A stretch of 64,000 bases of DNA. It comes from Spirochaetota bacterium. GTDB taxonomy: Bacteria > Spirochaetota > UBA12135 > COTS27 > JAFLEE01. Where the stretch lies: contig JAFLEE010000010.1 in NCBI GenBank assembly GCA_017302015.1, positions 25,438-89,437 on the forward strand. Direction: 5' to 3'. A model generated the notes under the pieces. It did no database searches and was not told where the DNA came from. It worked only from the letters and a program-made list of their open reading frames with translations. The stretch's first letter is position 1. Each line of letters begins with the position of its first letter. Below are positions 1-9,375 of this stretch, piece by piece. A program made the translations under genes and the position numbers.

Positions 1-45
1 ATCTACCTAAGTCGTGCGCGGAACGCCGTTCCTGATGCCCGCCAT

Positions 46-1311
46 TCAGTTGGAAAAGGCGAAAATAACGATCCCCACCGCATAGCCTACGAGCACCGGG
101 AGGGTCGCGCGACGCAAATACCAGCCAAATCCGACCCTTGCCATGCCCATGAGCGCCACGCCCGCCGCGCTCCCGATGATGAGGAGGCTTCCGCCCGTTC
201 CCGTCGTCAGGGCGAGGATTTTCCAGAAGGGGTCGTCGATGGGGAATCGGTCGAGGGGATACACGTTCTGGACGGCGGCCACCAGGGGCACGTTGTCGAC
301 GATCGCGGAGAGTATGCCCATCGCCCAGGCCAGGTGCTCCGGGTTCGCGATGCGCCGGTCGAGGAAACTTTGGGCCACCCCCAGAACGCCGGAGGCCTGG
401 AGGGCGCCCACGGCGAGGATGATTCCAAGGAAGAACAGGAGGGTCGGAACATCGAGTCGAGTCAGGACGCCTTGTACGGAGGAACGATCTCTCGCTTCAT
501 CGCCCCGTTTCCTGTGGAAAAGCTCGGCGAGGGTCCAGCAAGCGACCATCCCGAGGAAAATACCGAACCAGGGCGGCATATGCAGGAAAATCTTGAGAAA
601 CGGGACGGAGAGCAGGGCGAGAAGGCCGGAAGCGAGGAAGAGGACTTGAACGCCCACCGGGTAGGGGGACCTTCCCTCTTTCGTCGGGGGAGGCGCTGGG
701 AGTCGTGGCAGTTTTGCCACTCGCGGAGTCATCAGAATTTGGACGGTCAGGAACATCGCAAGCGAAGGAAGGAAGGTGGCCTTTGCGATGCCGGGCGCCG
801 AGATCTGGCCACCGATCCAGAGCATAGTGGTCGTCACGTCGCCGATGGCGGACCAGGCGCCGCCGGCATTGACCGCGACGATGATGGAAACGGCGAGCCA
901 CTTGCGGAACTCGGCATCCTCGGTGAGCCCCAGGACCACGGTCATCATGACGATGGCCGCCGTCAGGTTGTCGAGGACCGGCGACAGGAAGAAGGCGAGG
1001 GCCCCCACGATCCAAAAAACGGAAAGCGGTCTTCGGCTGCGCACGGCGCGCCGTACGAGCGAAAAGCCGTCATGGGCGTCCACCAATCCCACGATGGTCA
1101 TCGCCCCCATGAGAAAAAAGACGATCTCGGAGGCGGACTTCAGATGGTGGCCCAGGGCCTCCCAGGCGCCCGGTCCCCCCCCGGAGAGCGACCAAGCGGT
1201 CCAGGTAGTGAGGGCCGCCAAGAGGGCGGCCGCGGTTCGGTGGAACCTCGCCACGGCTTCTGCGGTGATGAGCAAATAGCAGGCAATGAACAAGCCAGAG
1301 ATGAGCAGCAT
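46..1311 (-). CDS. nhaD: NhaD-type Na+/H+ antiporter
   Basis: This is a 421-residue polytopic membrane protein of the ion-transporter (ArsB/NhaD) superfamily, expected to exchange cytoplasmic Na+ or Li+ for protons. Visible family features are the SPVLDNLTAAIVMM segment, the GGAWSAIGDVTTTMLWIG segment and a second inverted-repeat copy, SAIVDNVPLVAAVQ, near the C-terminus; repeated D-N motifs in two half-membrane repeats are typical of NhaD. Roughly ten or more hydrophobic segments are present. The ATG is preceded by an AGGA ribosome-binding site. It lies 76 bp downstream of asnB on the same strand and may be co-transcribed. The ion specificity is inferred from family. Confidence 0.85.
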   Translation of the reverse strand: MLLISGLFIACYLLITAEAVARFHRTAAALLAALTTWTAWSLSGGGPGAWEALGHHLKSASEIVFFLMGAMTIVGLVDAHDGFSLVRRAVRSRRPLSVFWIVGALAFFLSPVLDNLTAAIVMMTVVLGLTEDAEFRKWLAVSIIVAVNAGGAWSAIGDVTTTMLWIGGQISAPGIAKATFLPSLAMFLTVQILMTPRVAKLPRLPAPPPTKEGRSPYPVGVQVLFLASGLLALLSVPFLKIFLHMPPWFGIFLGMVACWTLAELFHRKRGDEARDRSSVQGVLTRLDVPTLLFFLGIILAVGALQASGVLGVAQSFLDRRIANPEHLAWAMGILSAIVDNVPLVAAVQNVYPLDRFPIDDPFWKILALTTGTGGSLLIIGSAAGVALMGMARVGFGWYLRRATLPVLVGYAVGIVIFAFSN

Positions 1312-1387
1312 GGTCTATCCTCGCATGACTCGGGTTCGTCACGTGAAGCCGTCTCGCAAATGGAGGTCATGCACTGCGCGCGGATTT

Positions 1388-2887
1388 TTAAGTCGCCGCG
1401 GTCCAATCCCGGGTTCGCCCGACCAGAGCGGGGGAGAGGTGGCTTGGCATCTGTTCCCGCCAGATCCGGTAATAGTAGAGTTCCTCCACCGATCGGAGCA
1501 TGAGGTTATGGGCGACCTCCCGTTCGGCTTGGAATACAGCGGGGGAAATGGAGCGTCGGGCCAATTCGGCCGCCACCGATGCGGACCCCGCGCCCTCGGA
1601 GAATTTCATCTTCTTGCGCTCCATGATCTCGGGGGGCAATAGCCCGCGGCACGCCTCCCGAAGGATCCATTTTTCGGGTCGGTCCGGCCTCGGTTCGAGC
1701 CATTCCGCCGGGAGTCGGCTGGCCAACCTCACCAGCGCCTGGTCGAGGAAGGGAACCCGGGCTTCCAAACCGAAGGCCATGCTCATGCGGTCGGCGCGTT
1801 GGAGGTTGGTGTCTTGGAGGCGCTCCACCATCCCGGCGAGTTCCTCCTTGAGGGCCGGCCCGCCCTGTAGCCGTTCGAGATAGGGATAGCCGGCGAAGAT
1901 TTCGTCGGCGCCCTCCCCGCTGAGGACCACCTTCACGTGCTGCGCGGCCAGCCGCGAGACGAAATACATGGGGACGGCCGATCGCACGAGGGGCGCGTCG
2001 AAGGACTCCAGGGCACCGATCACCTCGGGGAGGGCGTCGCGAACCTCGGCCGCGGTGTAGATGAGTTCGTGGTGTTGGGTACCGAGATTCTTAGCGACGA
2101 CGCGCGCAGCTTCGAGGTCGGGGGCGCCCTCCATTCCGGCGGTGAAGGTATGGAGGTTGACCACATGGGGGCGCATCAAGGCCGCCACCAGGCTGCTATC
2201 GAGGCCCCCAGAGAGGTAAACGCCCACCGGCACGTCGCTCATGAGGCGCTTGACGACCGATCGCGTGAGGCATTGCCGCAGACGTGCCAGACTATCCGCG
2301 AGGGATTCGCTGGCCAGGACGGGTCGGGGCGGGAAGGGGAGCGCATAGCGCCATGGCGCGCCGCCGGGCGACCACGCATGGCCCGCCGGAAGCGCCTGGA
2401 GCGAGTCCATGGGCGGGAAGGCCTTGAGTTCGCTGGCGGCGAGGAAGGCGCCGCTGCGCTCCCCGAAGTAAAGCGGTTTGATGCCGTAAGGATCCCGCGC
2501 CAAGAGGAGGCCTTCGGGGCCGGCCCACGCGGCCGCGAACATGCCATCCAAGCGGGGGAGGAGATCCTCCCCGAATTCCTCGAATCCATGAATGAGGACT
2601 TCGGTATCCGAGCGGGTCCTGAATCGGTGGTTTTTCTCCAGTTCGGCCTTCAAGAGGAGGTGGTTATAGATCTCCCCGTTGAAGCTCACCATGAGGTTGG
2701 CCCGTTCATTGACCATGGGCTGTCGACCGCCGGGGGCGTCCAGGATCGCCAGTCGCACATGCCCGAAATGGGTTCCGTTGATGCGGAAATCGCCCTCGCC
2801 ATCGGGGCCCCGATGCCGCAATTTCCCCATCATCTCACGCAGGGGATCCTCTCGGGTCCAACCATGGGCAACAACGATACCGCACAT
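1388..2887 (-). CDS. asnB: Glutamine-hydrolysing asparagine synthetase
   Basis: This enzyme makes asparagine from aspartate using glutamine and ATP. The start is set at the ATG giving MCGIVVAHGWTRE, because the N-terminal nucleophile must be Cys2 after Met removal. A GAGAGGAG ribosome-binding site sits just upstream of this ATG, so an ATG six codons earlier is rejected. The class II glutamine amidotransferase domain occupies roughly residues 2-190 (RHRGPDGEG, FNGEIYNH and SDTEVL are visible). The synthetase domain carries the PP-loop SGGLDSSL. The length is 499 residues, near the lower end for AsnB. Some AsnB relatives amidate cell-surface sugars or peptidoglycan rather than aspartate, and the sequence alone does not exclude this. 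Confidence 0.87.
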   Translation of the reverse strand: MCGIVVAHGWTREDPLREMMGKLRHRGPDGEGDFRINGTHFGHVRLAILDAPGGRQPMVNERANLMVSFNGEIYNHLLLKAELEKNHRFRTRSDTEVLIHGFEEFGEDLLPRLDGMFAAAWAGPEGLLLARDPYGIKPLYFGERSGAFLAASELKAFPPMDSLQALPAGHAWSPGGAPWRYALPFPPRPVLASESLADSLARLRQCLTRSVVKRLMSDVPVGVYLSGGLDSSLVAALMRPHVVNLHTFTAGMEGAPDLEAARVVAKNLGTQHHELIYTAAEVRDALPEVIGALESFDAPLVRSAVPMYFVSRLAAQHVKVVLSGEGADEIFAGYPYLERLQGGPALKEELAGMVERLQDTNLQRADRMSMAFGLEARVPFLDQALVRLASRLPAEWLEPRPDRPEKWILREACRGLLPPEIMERKKMKFSEGAGSASVAAELARRSISPAVFQAEREVAHNLMLRSVEELYYYRIWREQMPSHLSPALVGRTRDWTAAT

Positions 2888-3317
2888 GAGGTCTCCTCTC
2901 GACAATAAAAAACAACTCGTCGGCTCCCTAGGGACAAGTCGCGGATGGTGGCGTCACCGCCCCAGCGGTTCATCGAATTTTGACGGTGGTAGTATGGCTT
3001 ATGGTCTTGTTCGGAAGATATGGGGGAAATTCTGAAAGGGGACTAAGAAAGGCGGGGCGAAGGAATTCGACTGAAAGCTCCCCGTGGACGCAGATTCAGC
3101 CTTTTTACCCAACCGGTTTCGTCACGCTTTGCGCATTCTAGTAGAAGTCTCATGCGCGCTCGCAAAAGGGTTCTGGTTGACGTAAGGGCCTTAAGAGGTA
3201 TTCCTGTTGGGAAGGCCGCAAATTCGGTCGTGCTTCCCCCGATTCTGTCGAAGAAATCGATGGTAAAGACAAAAGCGTATTCCCGATGCTGGTTTGCGAA
3301 AGGCTCCTATTCAGATC
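2888..3317. other. Divergent intergenic region without a gene
   Basis: This 430-bp stretch separates asnB (minus) from the DUF2341 gene (plus). No ORF with a ribosome-binding site and sensible composition is seen. It holds a GCGCAT...ATGCGC inverted repeat with a 16-base loop (3131-3158). It also holds a weak promoter-like TTGACG-16 bp-TATTCC on the plus strand near 3178-3205. Neither is strong enough to annotate separately. Confidence 0.5.
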
Positions 3318-5216
3318 ATGGCGGTTATGAACCAAGATAAGTCCATGGAACAGGCACCCGTCTTTGCCGCAAATTCGGCGAGCGGCCTCTTTGGATGGTG
3401 TCGATTGGGATTCAGAGGCCTCCGATTCCTTGGGATGCTTCAACTGCTGATCGGGGCGGCCTTTCCCGCCATCACTGACCCATGGACTCCCGGCTATTCG
3501 TTCCAAAAGCGCCTTTTGATCACCAACCTGAGCCCGGTGGAGGGCACGGCGCCGCTCCATGATTTTCCCGTCTTGATCGTCGTCACGAACGCGGCCTGGC
3601 TCGATCCCTGGCAAGCTCGGGGCGGCGACATCACCTTCGTCGGAATGGACGGCTCCCAATTGTTCCACGACCTGGAATATTTCGGGGTCGATCTCCAGGG
3701 GCGCGCGACGCTCCAAGCATGGGTCTGCATCCCCACGTGGACCAATCGGACCGCGGTCTGGATGTATTGGAGAAACAGCGCGCCCGGCATGGATTTCGTC
3801 GGGTCCAACACGCTCGAGCGCTACCGAACCACGGTTTCCACCTTCCAGAACCCGGTGATCCAGAGCCTCGTTTGGGATCCGGACTACCTCGTGGTGATGC
3901 ACTTCTCCGAGCGCGCGGGCCTGCCCCGGGACATCACTCGTTATGGGTGCCACGCGAGCCAGGTGGGCTCCAATATCTCCAGCAATCGTGCCGGTATCGG
4001 GATCGGTATGGGGAACCGCATGCAGTCGGATTTCGACGAGGGCTGGGGCGGCTACCACTCCGAGAACACGCTCTATACCGCGCAAAATGGTCCCGGGTGG
4101 CAGGGGATGTTCGGGGTCCGTATCGCGGCCTTCGCGGCGGCCCAGGGGCTCAACCGGGCGGCGGATCGGCTCTATAGCAACGGCCTCGCCGGGGGGACGC
4201 TCACGCACTCCCTCTGGATGCGGTTTGAGGATTACCCCTCCAATTACTATAAGGGTCTCGTGCTCGCCGGGGGGCTTCCCGGGAGCAAGTACACCAATTA
4301 TGTGCCCGCGACAAATTATTCCACCGCCGCGGCCATCTGGGGGCTACGGCGCGCCTGGGGCGAGCCCGATTCGGATGGCTACGGCAGTTTCTGGATCACC
4401 GCCACCAACGGCTACCCCAATTTCTACTACCGGTCGCGTTTCGGCCAGGTGCCCGCCCTGAGAATCACCAACACCAACGAGGGTCCCGCGGGCTATTATG
4501 CCGGGTGGACGAAGTACGACCAGGTGTGCGACATGGACTATCTAGCGAACCAGGTTTCCATGCGCATCGTCAAGAATGGCGCGCCGGTCTACAGCAACCG
4601 GACCGCCCCGGGGAGCGAATCGGGCCCGAAGTTCAACGGGCTGACCCTCATGGGTTCGACCTATGAATATATCCCGGCCACGGGGGTGAATCTCCGCGGA
4701 TCCCCGAAGGCGACCTTCGACGAGTATCGATTGTCCGCTTCGGCCCGCTCTTCGAATTGGCTGCTCAACGAATACTCCAATGTGGTCGGCTCGACCCATA
4801 TGGCCTTCGAGAACGGGCTGGATGGGGGTGTCATCGAGAACGTGGCGGATTGGTTCGCCAATTATTTGCGTGAGAACCCCATCGCCAGCGTACCCGATCG
4901 GGAGCCGGACGCCATCGAATCGGGAGTCCCCGTCGCGTTCGATCCCACCGTCTCGGAGGTCTTGAGGCTTGAGATTCCCGGGGTGGACTATAACCGACGC
5001 GTGATCATACGGATACACCCGCTCGTGGGAGGGTCCTCGTACACGGTCTGGGATGGAGAGGTGGCCCCGACCCAACCGCTCGTGGAGATCCCGACGCGGA
5101 TGCTGCGGTCCCTACCGGCCCCGGCGGTTCAGGTCGTGGTGTTCCGGTATCCCGTGGTGGGGAAGGATCGATCCCAGGTCCGGGAGATCCGGAAGATGCT
5201 CTTCTTTATTCGGTAG
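3318..5216 (+). CDS. Secreted DUF2341 / LamG-like protein
   Basis: This is a protein of about 632 residues. A hydrophobic stretch near residues 32-45 (LGMLQLLIGAAFPAI) looks like a late signal peptide, so it is probably exported. The following region (GYSFQKRLLITN, DFPVLIVVTNAAWL, DITFVGMDGSQLFHDLEYF, AVWMYWRN) matches the DUF2341 domain. The later DEYRLSASARSSNWLLNEYSNV segment is the typical end of a concanavalin-A/LamG-like fold. Such proteins usually sit on the cell surface and bind glycans or adhesion partners; no catalytic site is seen. The start is uncertain: a TTG at 3294 and ATGs at 3318, 3327 and 3345 are all in frame and none has a strong ribosome-binding site. Confidence 0.7.
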   Translation: MAVMNQDKSMEQAPVFAANSASGLFGWCRLGFRGLRFLGMLQLLIGAAFPAITDPWTPGYSFQKRLLITNLSPVEGTAPLHDFPVLIVVTNAAWLDPWQARGGDITFVGMDGSQLFHDLEYFGVDLQGRATLQAWVCIPTWTNRTAVWMYWRNSAPGMDFVGSNTLERYRTTVSTFQNPVIQSLVWDPDYLVVMHFSERAGLPRDITRYGCHASQVGSNISSNRAGIGIGMGNRMQSDFDEGWGGYHSENTLYTAQNGPGWQGMFGVRIAAFAAAQGLNRAADRLYSNGLAGGTLTHSLWMRFEDYPSNYYKGLVLAGGLPGSKYTNYVPATNYSTAAAIWGLRRAWGEPDSDGYGSFWITATNGYPNFYYRSRFGQVPALRITNTNEGPAGYYAGWTKYDQVCDMDYLANQVSMRIVKNGAPVYSNRTAPGSESGPKFNGLTLMGSTYEYIPATGVNLRGSPKATFDEYRLSASARSSNWLLNEYSNVVGSTHMAFENGLDGGVIENVADWFANYLRENPIASVPDREPDAIESGVPVAFDPTVSEVLRLEIPGVDYNRRVIIRIHPLVGGSSYTVWDGEVAPTQPLVEIPTRMLRSLPAPAVQVVVFRYPVVGKDRSQVREIRKMLFFIR

Positions 5217-5240
5217 CAAGGTAAAAACGAGGTGGAAAAC

Positions 5241-6512
5241 TCAGGTGCGGCGTTTCCGATGCGTCGATTTTGGGCCGGCCCGCAAGCCGGTCTCACCCGC
5301 TTCCTTTACCGGAAAGATTTTGCTGCGCGTCAGCGGGGTGAGGATCGTGGTCAAGACGATACTTACGAGAATCGCCCAGAAAGTAAATTGGCGGATGGGT
5401 TCCCCCAGCGGGAACCCCGAGAGCGTGACCATCCCGGCGAGTACAGCGGCGGCCAGACCCTTGGGAATGAGGATCGATGCGGTCGCCATTTCATGGACAC
5501 TGGCTTTGCCGCGGAAGAAGGCCCAGACCAGGAGTGGCCGAATCGCATAAATCGCAAGGGTGGTCAGGGCCGCCGGAAGGAGGAGTTGCGGCGTTTTGAC
5601 GGGAAGCGAAAGACCGAGGAAGAGGAAAAAAAAAGTTTTCAGGAGGAAGACCATTTCGCGCCAGAAGACGCGTTGTTCCTCGTCGGGGGAGGCGAGGGCG
5701 CGGCCGTTGATCCGACGGAGGAACCCGGGAAGTTTGACCTGCCTTCCTGGCTTCCCCCAAGAAGCGAGTGCCGCGCCGAAGGCCAGAGCAGCGATGCCGC
5801 CGCTATACCCGAGCCATTCGTTGAATCCGTAGAGCATGAAGGCGATGGCGAGGGCGGAAAACCGCGTGTTAGGGAATTTGGGAAACGTACCGAGGAAGAC
5901 GAGCCAGCCGATCCCGGCGAGTATCCCGATGACGGAGGCGATCACCAGGGAAGAGATCATGCGGCCAACGAGATGCCCGGGATCGAGATGGCCAGAGGTC
6001 GCCGCGCCGAGTAGCCCGAGGGTCAGGACGATACTGAGCACATCCGTGAGCGCGGATTCGAGAACCAGGGAGGACCGGATCGGCTCCTGGGAATGAAGGC
6101 CGCGGAGCAAGGGCAGTACGACCGCGGCCGAGGTGCCCCCGAGGATCGTGCCTTGGAGGGCGGCAGCCATCCAGGGCCAATCGAGCCACCAGTGCGCGGC
6201 TAGGGTGAAAGCGGTGCCCGTCATTGCAAAGGTGGTCAGCGAAAGGGGGGCGCTCAGATGCATTCCCCTGCCAAGATCGCGAGGGGTGAGATCGGTTCCC
6301 CCTTCGAAGAGGAGGACGACTAGGGCCATGGTCGTAAGCACCGGTCCCGCTTTTCCAAAATCATCAACGGATACCCAACCCGCCCATGGTCCGATGGCCA
6401 ATCCGAGGAGGATCAGGAATAAGACATCGGGGATGCGGGTCCGCTCGAATAAAATCTGGAAAAAATGGGCCGTAAAATAGAGGATGCCGACAAAAAGAAT
6501 CGTAAAACCCAT
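5241..6512 (-). CDS. Cation:proton antiporter (CPA family)
   Basis: This is a 423-residue membrane protein with about 12 hydrophobic helices and the sodium/hydrogen exchanger fold. GTILGGTSAAVVLPLLRGL and LVLESALTDVLSIVLTLGLL correspond to the crossed-helix core, and the ES..TDV motif points to CPA1/NhaP-like proteins rather than CPA2. The substrate (Na+ or K+) cannot be read. It ends 24 bp from the convergent DUF2341 gene. The ATG has no Shine-Dalgarno sequence. A consensus TATAAT lies exactly 5 nt upstream, so the transcript may be leaderless. Confidence 0.8.
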   Translation of the reverse strand: MGFTILFVGILYFTAHFFQILFERTRIPDVLFLILLGLAIGPWAGWVSVDDFGKAGPVLTTMALVVLLFEGGTDLTPRDLGRGMHLSAPLSLTTFAMTGTAFTLAAHWWLDWPWMAAALQGTILGGTSAAVVLPLLRGLHSQEPIRSSLVLESALTDVLSIVLTLGLLGAATSGHLDPGHLVGRMISSLVIASVIGILAGIGWLVFLGTFPKFPNTRFSALAIAFMLYGFNEWLGYSGGIAALAFGAALASWGKPGRQVKLPGFLRRINGRALASPDEEQRVFWREMVFLLKTFFFLFLGLSLPVKTPQLLLPAALTTLAIYAIRPLLVWAFFRGKASVHEMATASILIPKGLAAAVLAGMVTLSGFPLGEPIRQFTFWAILVSIVLTTILTPLTRSKIFPVKEAGETGLRAGPKSTHRKRRT

Positions 6513-6517
6513 CCAGG

Positions 6518-6523
6518 ATTATA
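6518..6523 (-). promoter_or_regulatory. -10 element directly before antiporter ATG
   Basis: On the minus strand TATAAT is followed by CCTGG and then the ATG at 6512. With normal spacing, transcription would begin at or within a base or two of the start codon. No good -35 hexamer is visible at 16-18 bp. The same 5-nt geometry recurs at the AAA+ gene (24381). Confidence 0.5.
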
Positions 6524-6578
6524 GCCTATGGACCTATTTTCGCTCTTTTTTCGAGAAATCCCGATGGTAAAATCGGGG

Positions 6579-7616
6579 ATGCACCGATTTAGCCGCCAAA
6601 TTTTGCTTGTCGCGGGCATTCTCCTGCTCGGAACCTTGGGTCAATAATGCCTATTATTCATCATCCTGCGCAGCACTGGCACCAATGATGAAATCATTCG
6701 CGAGTCGGGATTGATCCGAACCGACGCACATCGCTATGTCAAATTAGTCCTGGGAGAAGAGTGGGCGCAAAGCGCCGCGGTGGCGAGCCATCTCGATAAG
6801 CATTGGAGGGAGCTTGTTTCGAAACGCCTCGAGTGGTCTCCGTATCGGAAAGGTCAAATCGAATACCTCGATGGGATGCGTCAGTTGATGGCGCAATGGC
6901 GCGGCATCGTCGCTCTCAGCCAGGCTTACCAGGTTTCCCCGTCTCCGATACTCCGGCGTCGACTCATTGAAGACAGCGAAGCCTTGATTTCATTCCGTAA
7001 TCTCAGCGCCGATTTTGTGGATGATCTCAAGTCGATCAAAACGATGGTCTTCGGGAGTTTGGCCGTCTTCGCCGTCCTTCTCCTGCTTTGCGCGGTCATC
7101 CTCCTGGTGGTCAACCAAGTCGGAGTGCGCGGTCGATTGGAGGTCATGGCCCATCAAGACCGCCTCACTGGCATCTCCAACCGCGAACATTTCATCCACA
7201 CATCGAAGCGGGCCAACCATGCGGTGGCCGGGGCCCTCTTGATGATCGATATCGACCACTTCAAGAGGGTGAATGATCGCTTCGGTCACGGGGTCGGCGA
7301 TGGGGTGCTCAAGGAAGTCGCGGCTCGCTTGAAGGCCGAAATGCGGCAAATGGATCTCCTCGGCCGTATCGGCGGCGAGGAGTTCGCGGTATGGTTGCCC
7401 AGCCTGGATGTTCCAGGGGCCCTCTTGGTCGCGGAACGACTCCGCCGCGCCATCGAAGCGCCCGACTTTCCCGACGCGGGCAAGGTGACCATCAGCGTGG
7501 GCGTATCGGGTTGGCCCATGAAATCGGAATGGAAGGCCTCCTACCATCGCGCGGACCGCGCGCTCTACCAGGCCAAGGCGGCCGGGCGAAACGTTTGCCG
7601 CAGCGTTGAAGTTTAG
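6579..7616 (+). CDS. Membrane diguanylate cyclase (GGDEF), interrupted by in-frame TAA
   Basis: The protein would make cyclic di-GMP from two GTP. The open catalytic part (from a TTG at 6711) has a membrane helix (MVFGSLAVFAVLLLLCAVIL), then a GGDEF domain with DIDHFKRVNDRFGHGVGD and an intact active site GGEEF at 7371. An inhibitory RxxD site (RQMD) lies five residues before it. Reading the same frame upstream gives a natural ATG at 6579 (or 6564) and half a membrane helix, MHRFSRQILLVAGILLLGTLGQ, then TAA at 6645-6647, then CLLFIILRS. The intact protein would have two membrane helices flanking a periplasmic sensor region of about 120 residues. As written it is either a recent nonsense allele or a sequence error. 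Confidence 0.78.
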
Positions 7617-7658
7617 GCCCTCCGAAGTCCGCCCCCGTCCAATGGTCGCGTCAAACGA

Positions 7659-8291
7659 TCAAAGGGTCTCTTTCCCTTTTTCCCCTGGGCGGGGCGATCG
7701 AGACTCAATCGCCGCGCCGGACCACGCACGCTCCTCAACGCCTTCCTCTAGCCACTTTTTGGGTAGCGCTTTCTTTCGATCCAAGAGCGGGCCAAGAAAA
7801 AATTGCCGACGGGCCTGGAGGCATGTTTTCTCGGAACGCCGAAAGAGGGTAATAGAGGCGACGAGGCATAGTCCAGCCGTCACCGGATCCCAATTCGACT
7901 GGGCAGCCGTATATTGATTGAATCCACGGGAATAATAATCCCGGGCGAGTAGGTTGGCCGCCCGCCAAGCAGATCCTGGGCGAGTTTTGGGCAGGAACGG
8001 AAACTCCGAAGAGGGGAGTCCCTTCAGGCGCTCACGCGCCGAAGCTTCCCACTCCGAGGCGATCGGGAAGATTTCCATGACCTTTTCCCACTGTCGCACG
8101 ATGTCCAAATTACTGGCCGCTTTTTCCGAGTATTCTATGGTTGCTTGGAGATCCCCATTCAGGCCCGCCTGTTTCGCTCGCTCAAAGCACTGGAGGGCTT
8201 CCACAAAACTGGGGTGTTCCAGGTGGGAGGAGGCGCTGGCGAGGGTTGCCAGACAAAAACACCACCATGCTAGAAAAACGGATGTCCTCAT
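7659..8291 (-). CDS. Secreted protein, homologous to the LysM gene at 9376
   Basis: Function unknown. The start is the ATG giving MRTSVFLAWWCFCLATLASASS, a clear signal peptide, preceded by AAGGAG at good spacing; an upstream in-frame ATG at 8363 lacks both. The mature part is helical and repeat-like. Its segment from SFVEALQCFERAK through WEKVMEIFPIASEWEASARERLKGLP to the Y..AQSNW motif can be aligned by eye with the LysM gene product at 9376-10163, but it has no LysM domain. It ends 43 bp from the convergent diguanylate cyclase gene. Periplasmic or envelope location is inferred from the signal peptide. Confidence 0.65.
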   Translation of the reverse strand: MRTSVFLAWWCFCLATLASASSHLEHPSFVEALQCFERAKQAGLNGDLQATIEYSEKAASNLDIVRQWEKVMEIFPIASEWEASARERLKGLPSSEFPFLPKTRPGSAWRAANLLARDYYSRGFNQYTAAQSNWDPVTAGLCLVASITLFRRSEKTCLQARRQFFLGPLLDRKKALPKKWLEEGVEERAWSGAAIESRSPRPGEKGKETL

Positions 8292-8630
8292 GATTTTACT
8301 CCTTATTGAAACAGGATTCCATCGGAGCCGTGTCATTGGGCTCTTTCCTGGTAAGAGAGCCATGGTGCCCTTCCCGTCTCAGCTATGCCGGAAGTTGGGG
8401 AGGCACCTAGCCTTTTCCCGACAAATCATTTTAGGTTGCGATTTCTGGAAAGTGGATGGTGGAAAACCCTAAGATTCATTCAGAAATCCTTCCAAACGGT
8501 GCTTTGGATAGGCGGTCGGGCGTGGTGAGTCTCTGGGATTAAGAAATTCCCCTATTCCTGAATGGTTTCGTCCCCATTCAACTTCCCCAGTACACGGGCT
8601 AACCTTGGGTCGAGTTTAAAAGGAAGGACC
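8292..8630. other. Divergent intergenic region without a gene
   Basis: This 339-bp region lies between the divergent secreted-protein gene (minus) and lipoprotein gene (plus). It must hold both promoters, but no convincing -35/-10 pair, tRNA or small ORF with a ribosome-binding site is seen on either strand. It is more AT-rich than the neighbouring genes. Confidence 0.45.
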
Positions 8631-9341
8631 ATGAGAAATCACGCGAAGTTGGTTTATTCCCTAGCGGCCGCATTCGGCCTATTTTCCTGTGTGGGTTTGC
8701 CCACCGCGGAATTGAAGGCGAGTGCCGAATTGAGGCGGAAAGCGTCCCAATTCCCCATCGAGCCATATGCGGGGGACCAACTGCAGTTGGCGGAAAAGAA
8801 CTTTGTTTCCGGGAGTAACGCCTATTCGAATCACCACGCGCAAAGCGCAAAAGCCCTCGACGCGGCTTTCGTCGGGTTCGAGAAGGCACTCGCCATCGGA
8901 CTGCCCAGGTATTTTTCCGACCATCAAAGGGTCGCCTATTCCAATTGGCGGCGCGCGGATGAAATATTTGCGTCCGTCTGCATGTCGAACCGGTATCAGA
9001 ACGCGCAAACGCTCTATCAGGGCGCGCAACAAGCGTTCAACCAGGCTCTCGTGGGTTTGGTGCCGGAGGCGTCGAATAGCGCCTCCGGTTTCTATCCCCG
9101 GTCGGAAAGGCCCAGATCGGCAAAAGCGCGTGCGCTCTTCGATCAGGCCCAAGCCGCTCGTCGTGAGGCCCTCCTGGCCGCGGCCCAACAGATCACGGTG
9201 GCGGAACATGAGTTCAGCCTTGTCATGAAGGAGGCGAGGATCAAGAAGGAGCGCGCTGAAAACTTGATCGATCGCGTCCTCAAACGAGAACGGGAAGCGG
9301 AACGAAGGGGCGCGGAAACGGCCTCTCGAGCGAATCCATGA
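8631..9341 (+). CDS. Probable lipoprotein, helical, unknown function
   Basis: The start is the ATG giving MRNHAKLVYSLAAAFGLFSC, preceded by GGAAGGA; an in-frame ATG 69 bp upstream has no such site. The signal sequence ends in a lipobox-like LFSC with Cys20 as the likely lipidated residue, although Phe at -2 is unusual. The body of the 236-residue product is alanine- and glutamine-rich with Y/W-containing repeats (YSNWRRADEIF, YQGAQQAFNQAL). It ends in a charged region predicted to be coiled-coil (KEARIKKERAENLIDRVLKRER). It lies 34 bp before the LysM gene and probably shares its transcript. It has loose similarity to the two neighbouring secreted proteins. Confidence 0.6.
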   Translation: MRNHAKLVYSLAAAFGLFSCVGLPTAELKASAELRRKASQFPIEPYAGDQLQLAEKNFVSGSNAYSNHHAQSAKALDAAFVGFEKALAIGLPRYFSDHQRVAYSNWRRADEIFASVCMSNRYQNAQTLYQGAQQAFNQALVGLVPEASNSASGFYPRSERPRSAKARALFDQAQAARREALLAAAQQITVAEHEFSLVMKEARIKKERAENLIDRVLKREREAERRGAETASRANP

Positions 9342-9375
9342 GCCACCTTCCGCCCATCCATCCAGGAGACTATCT

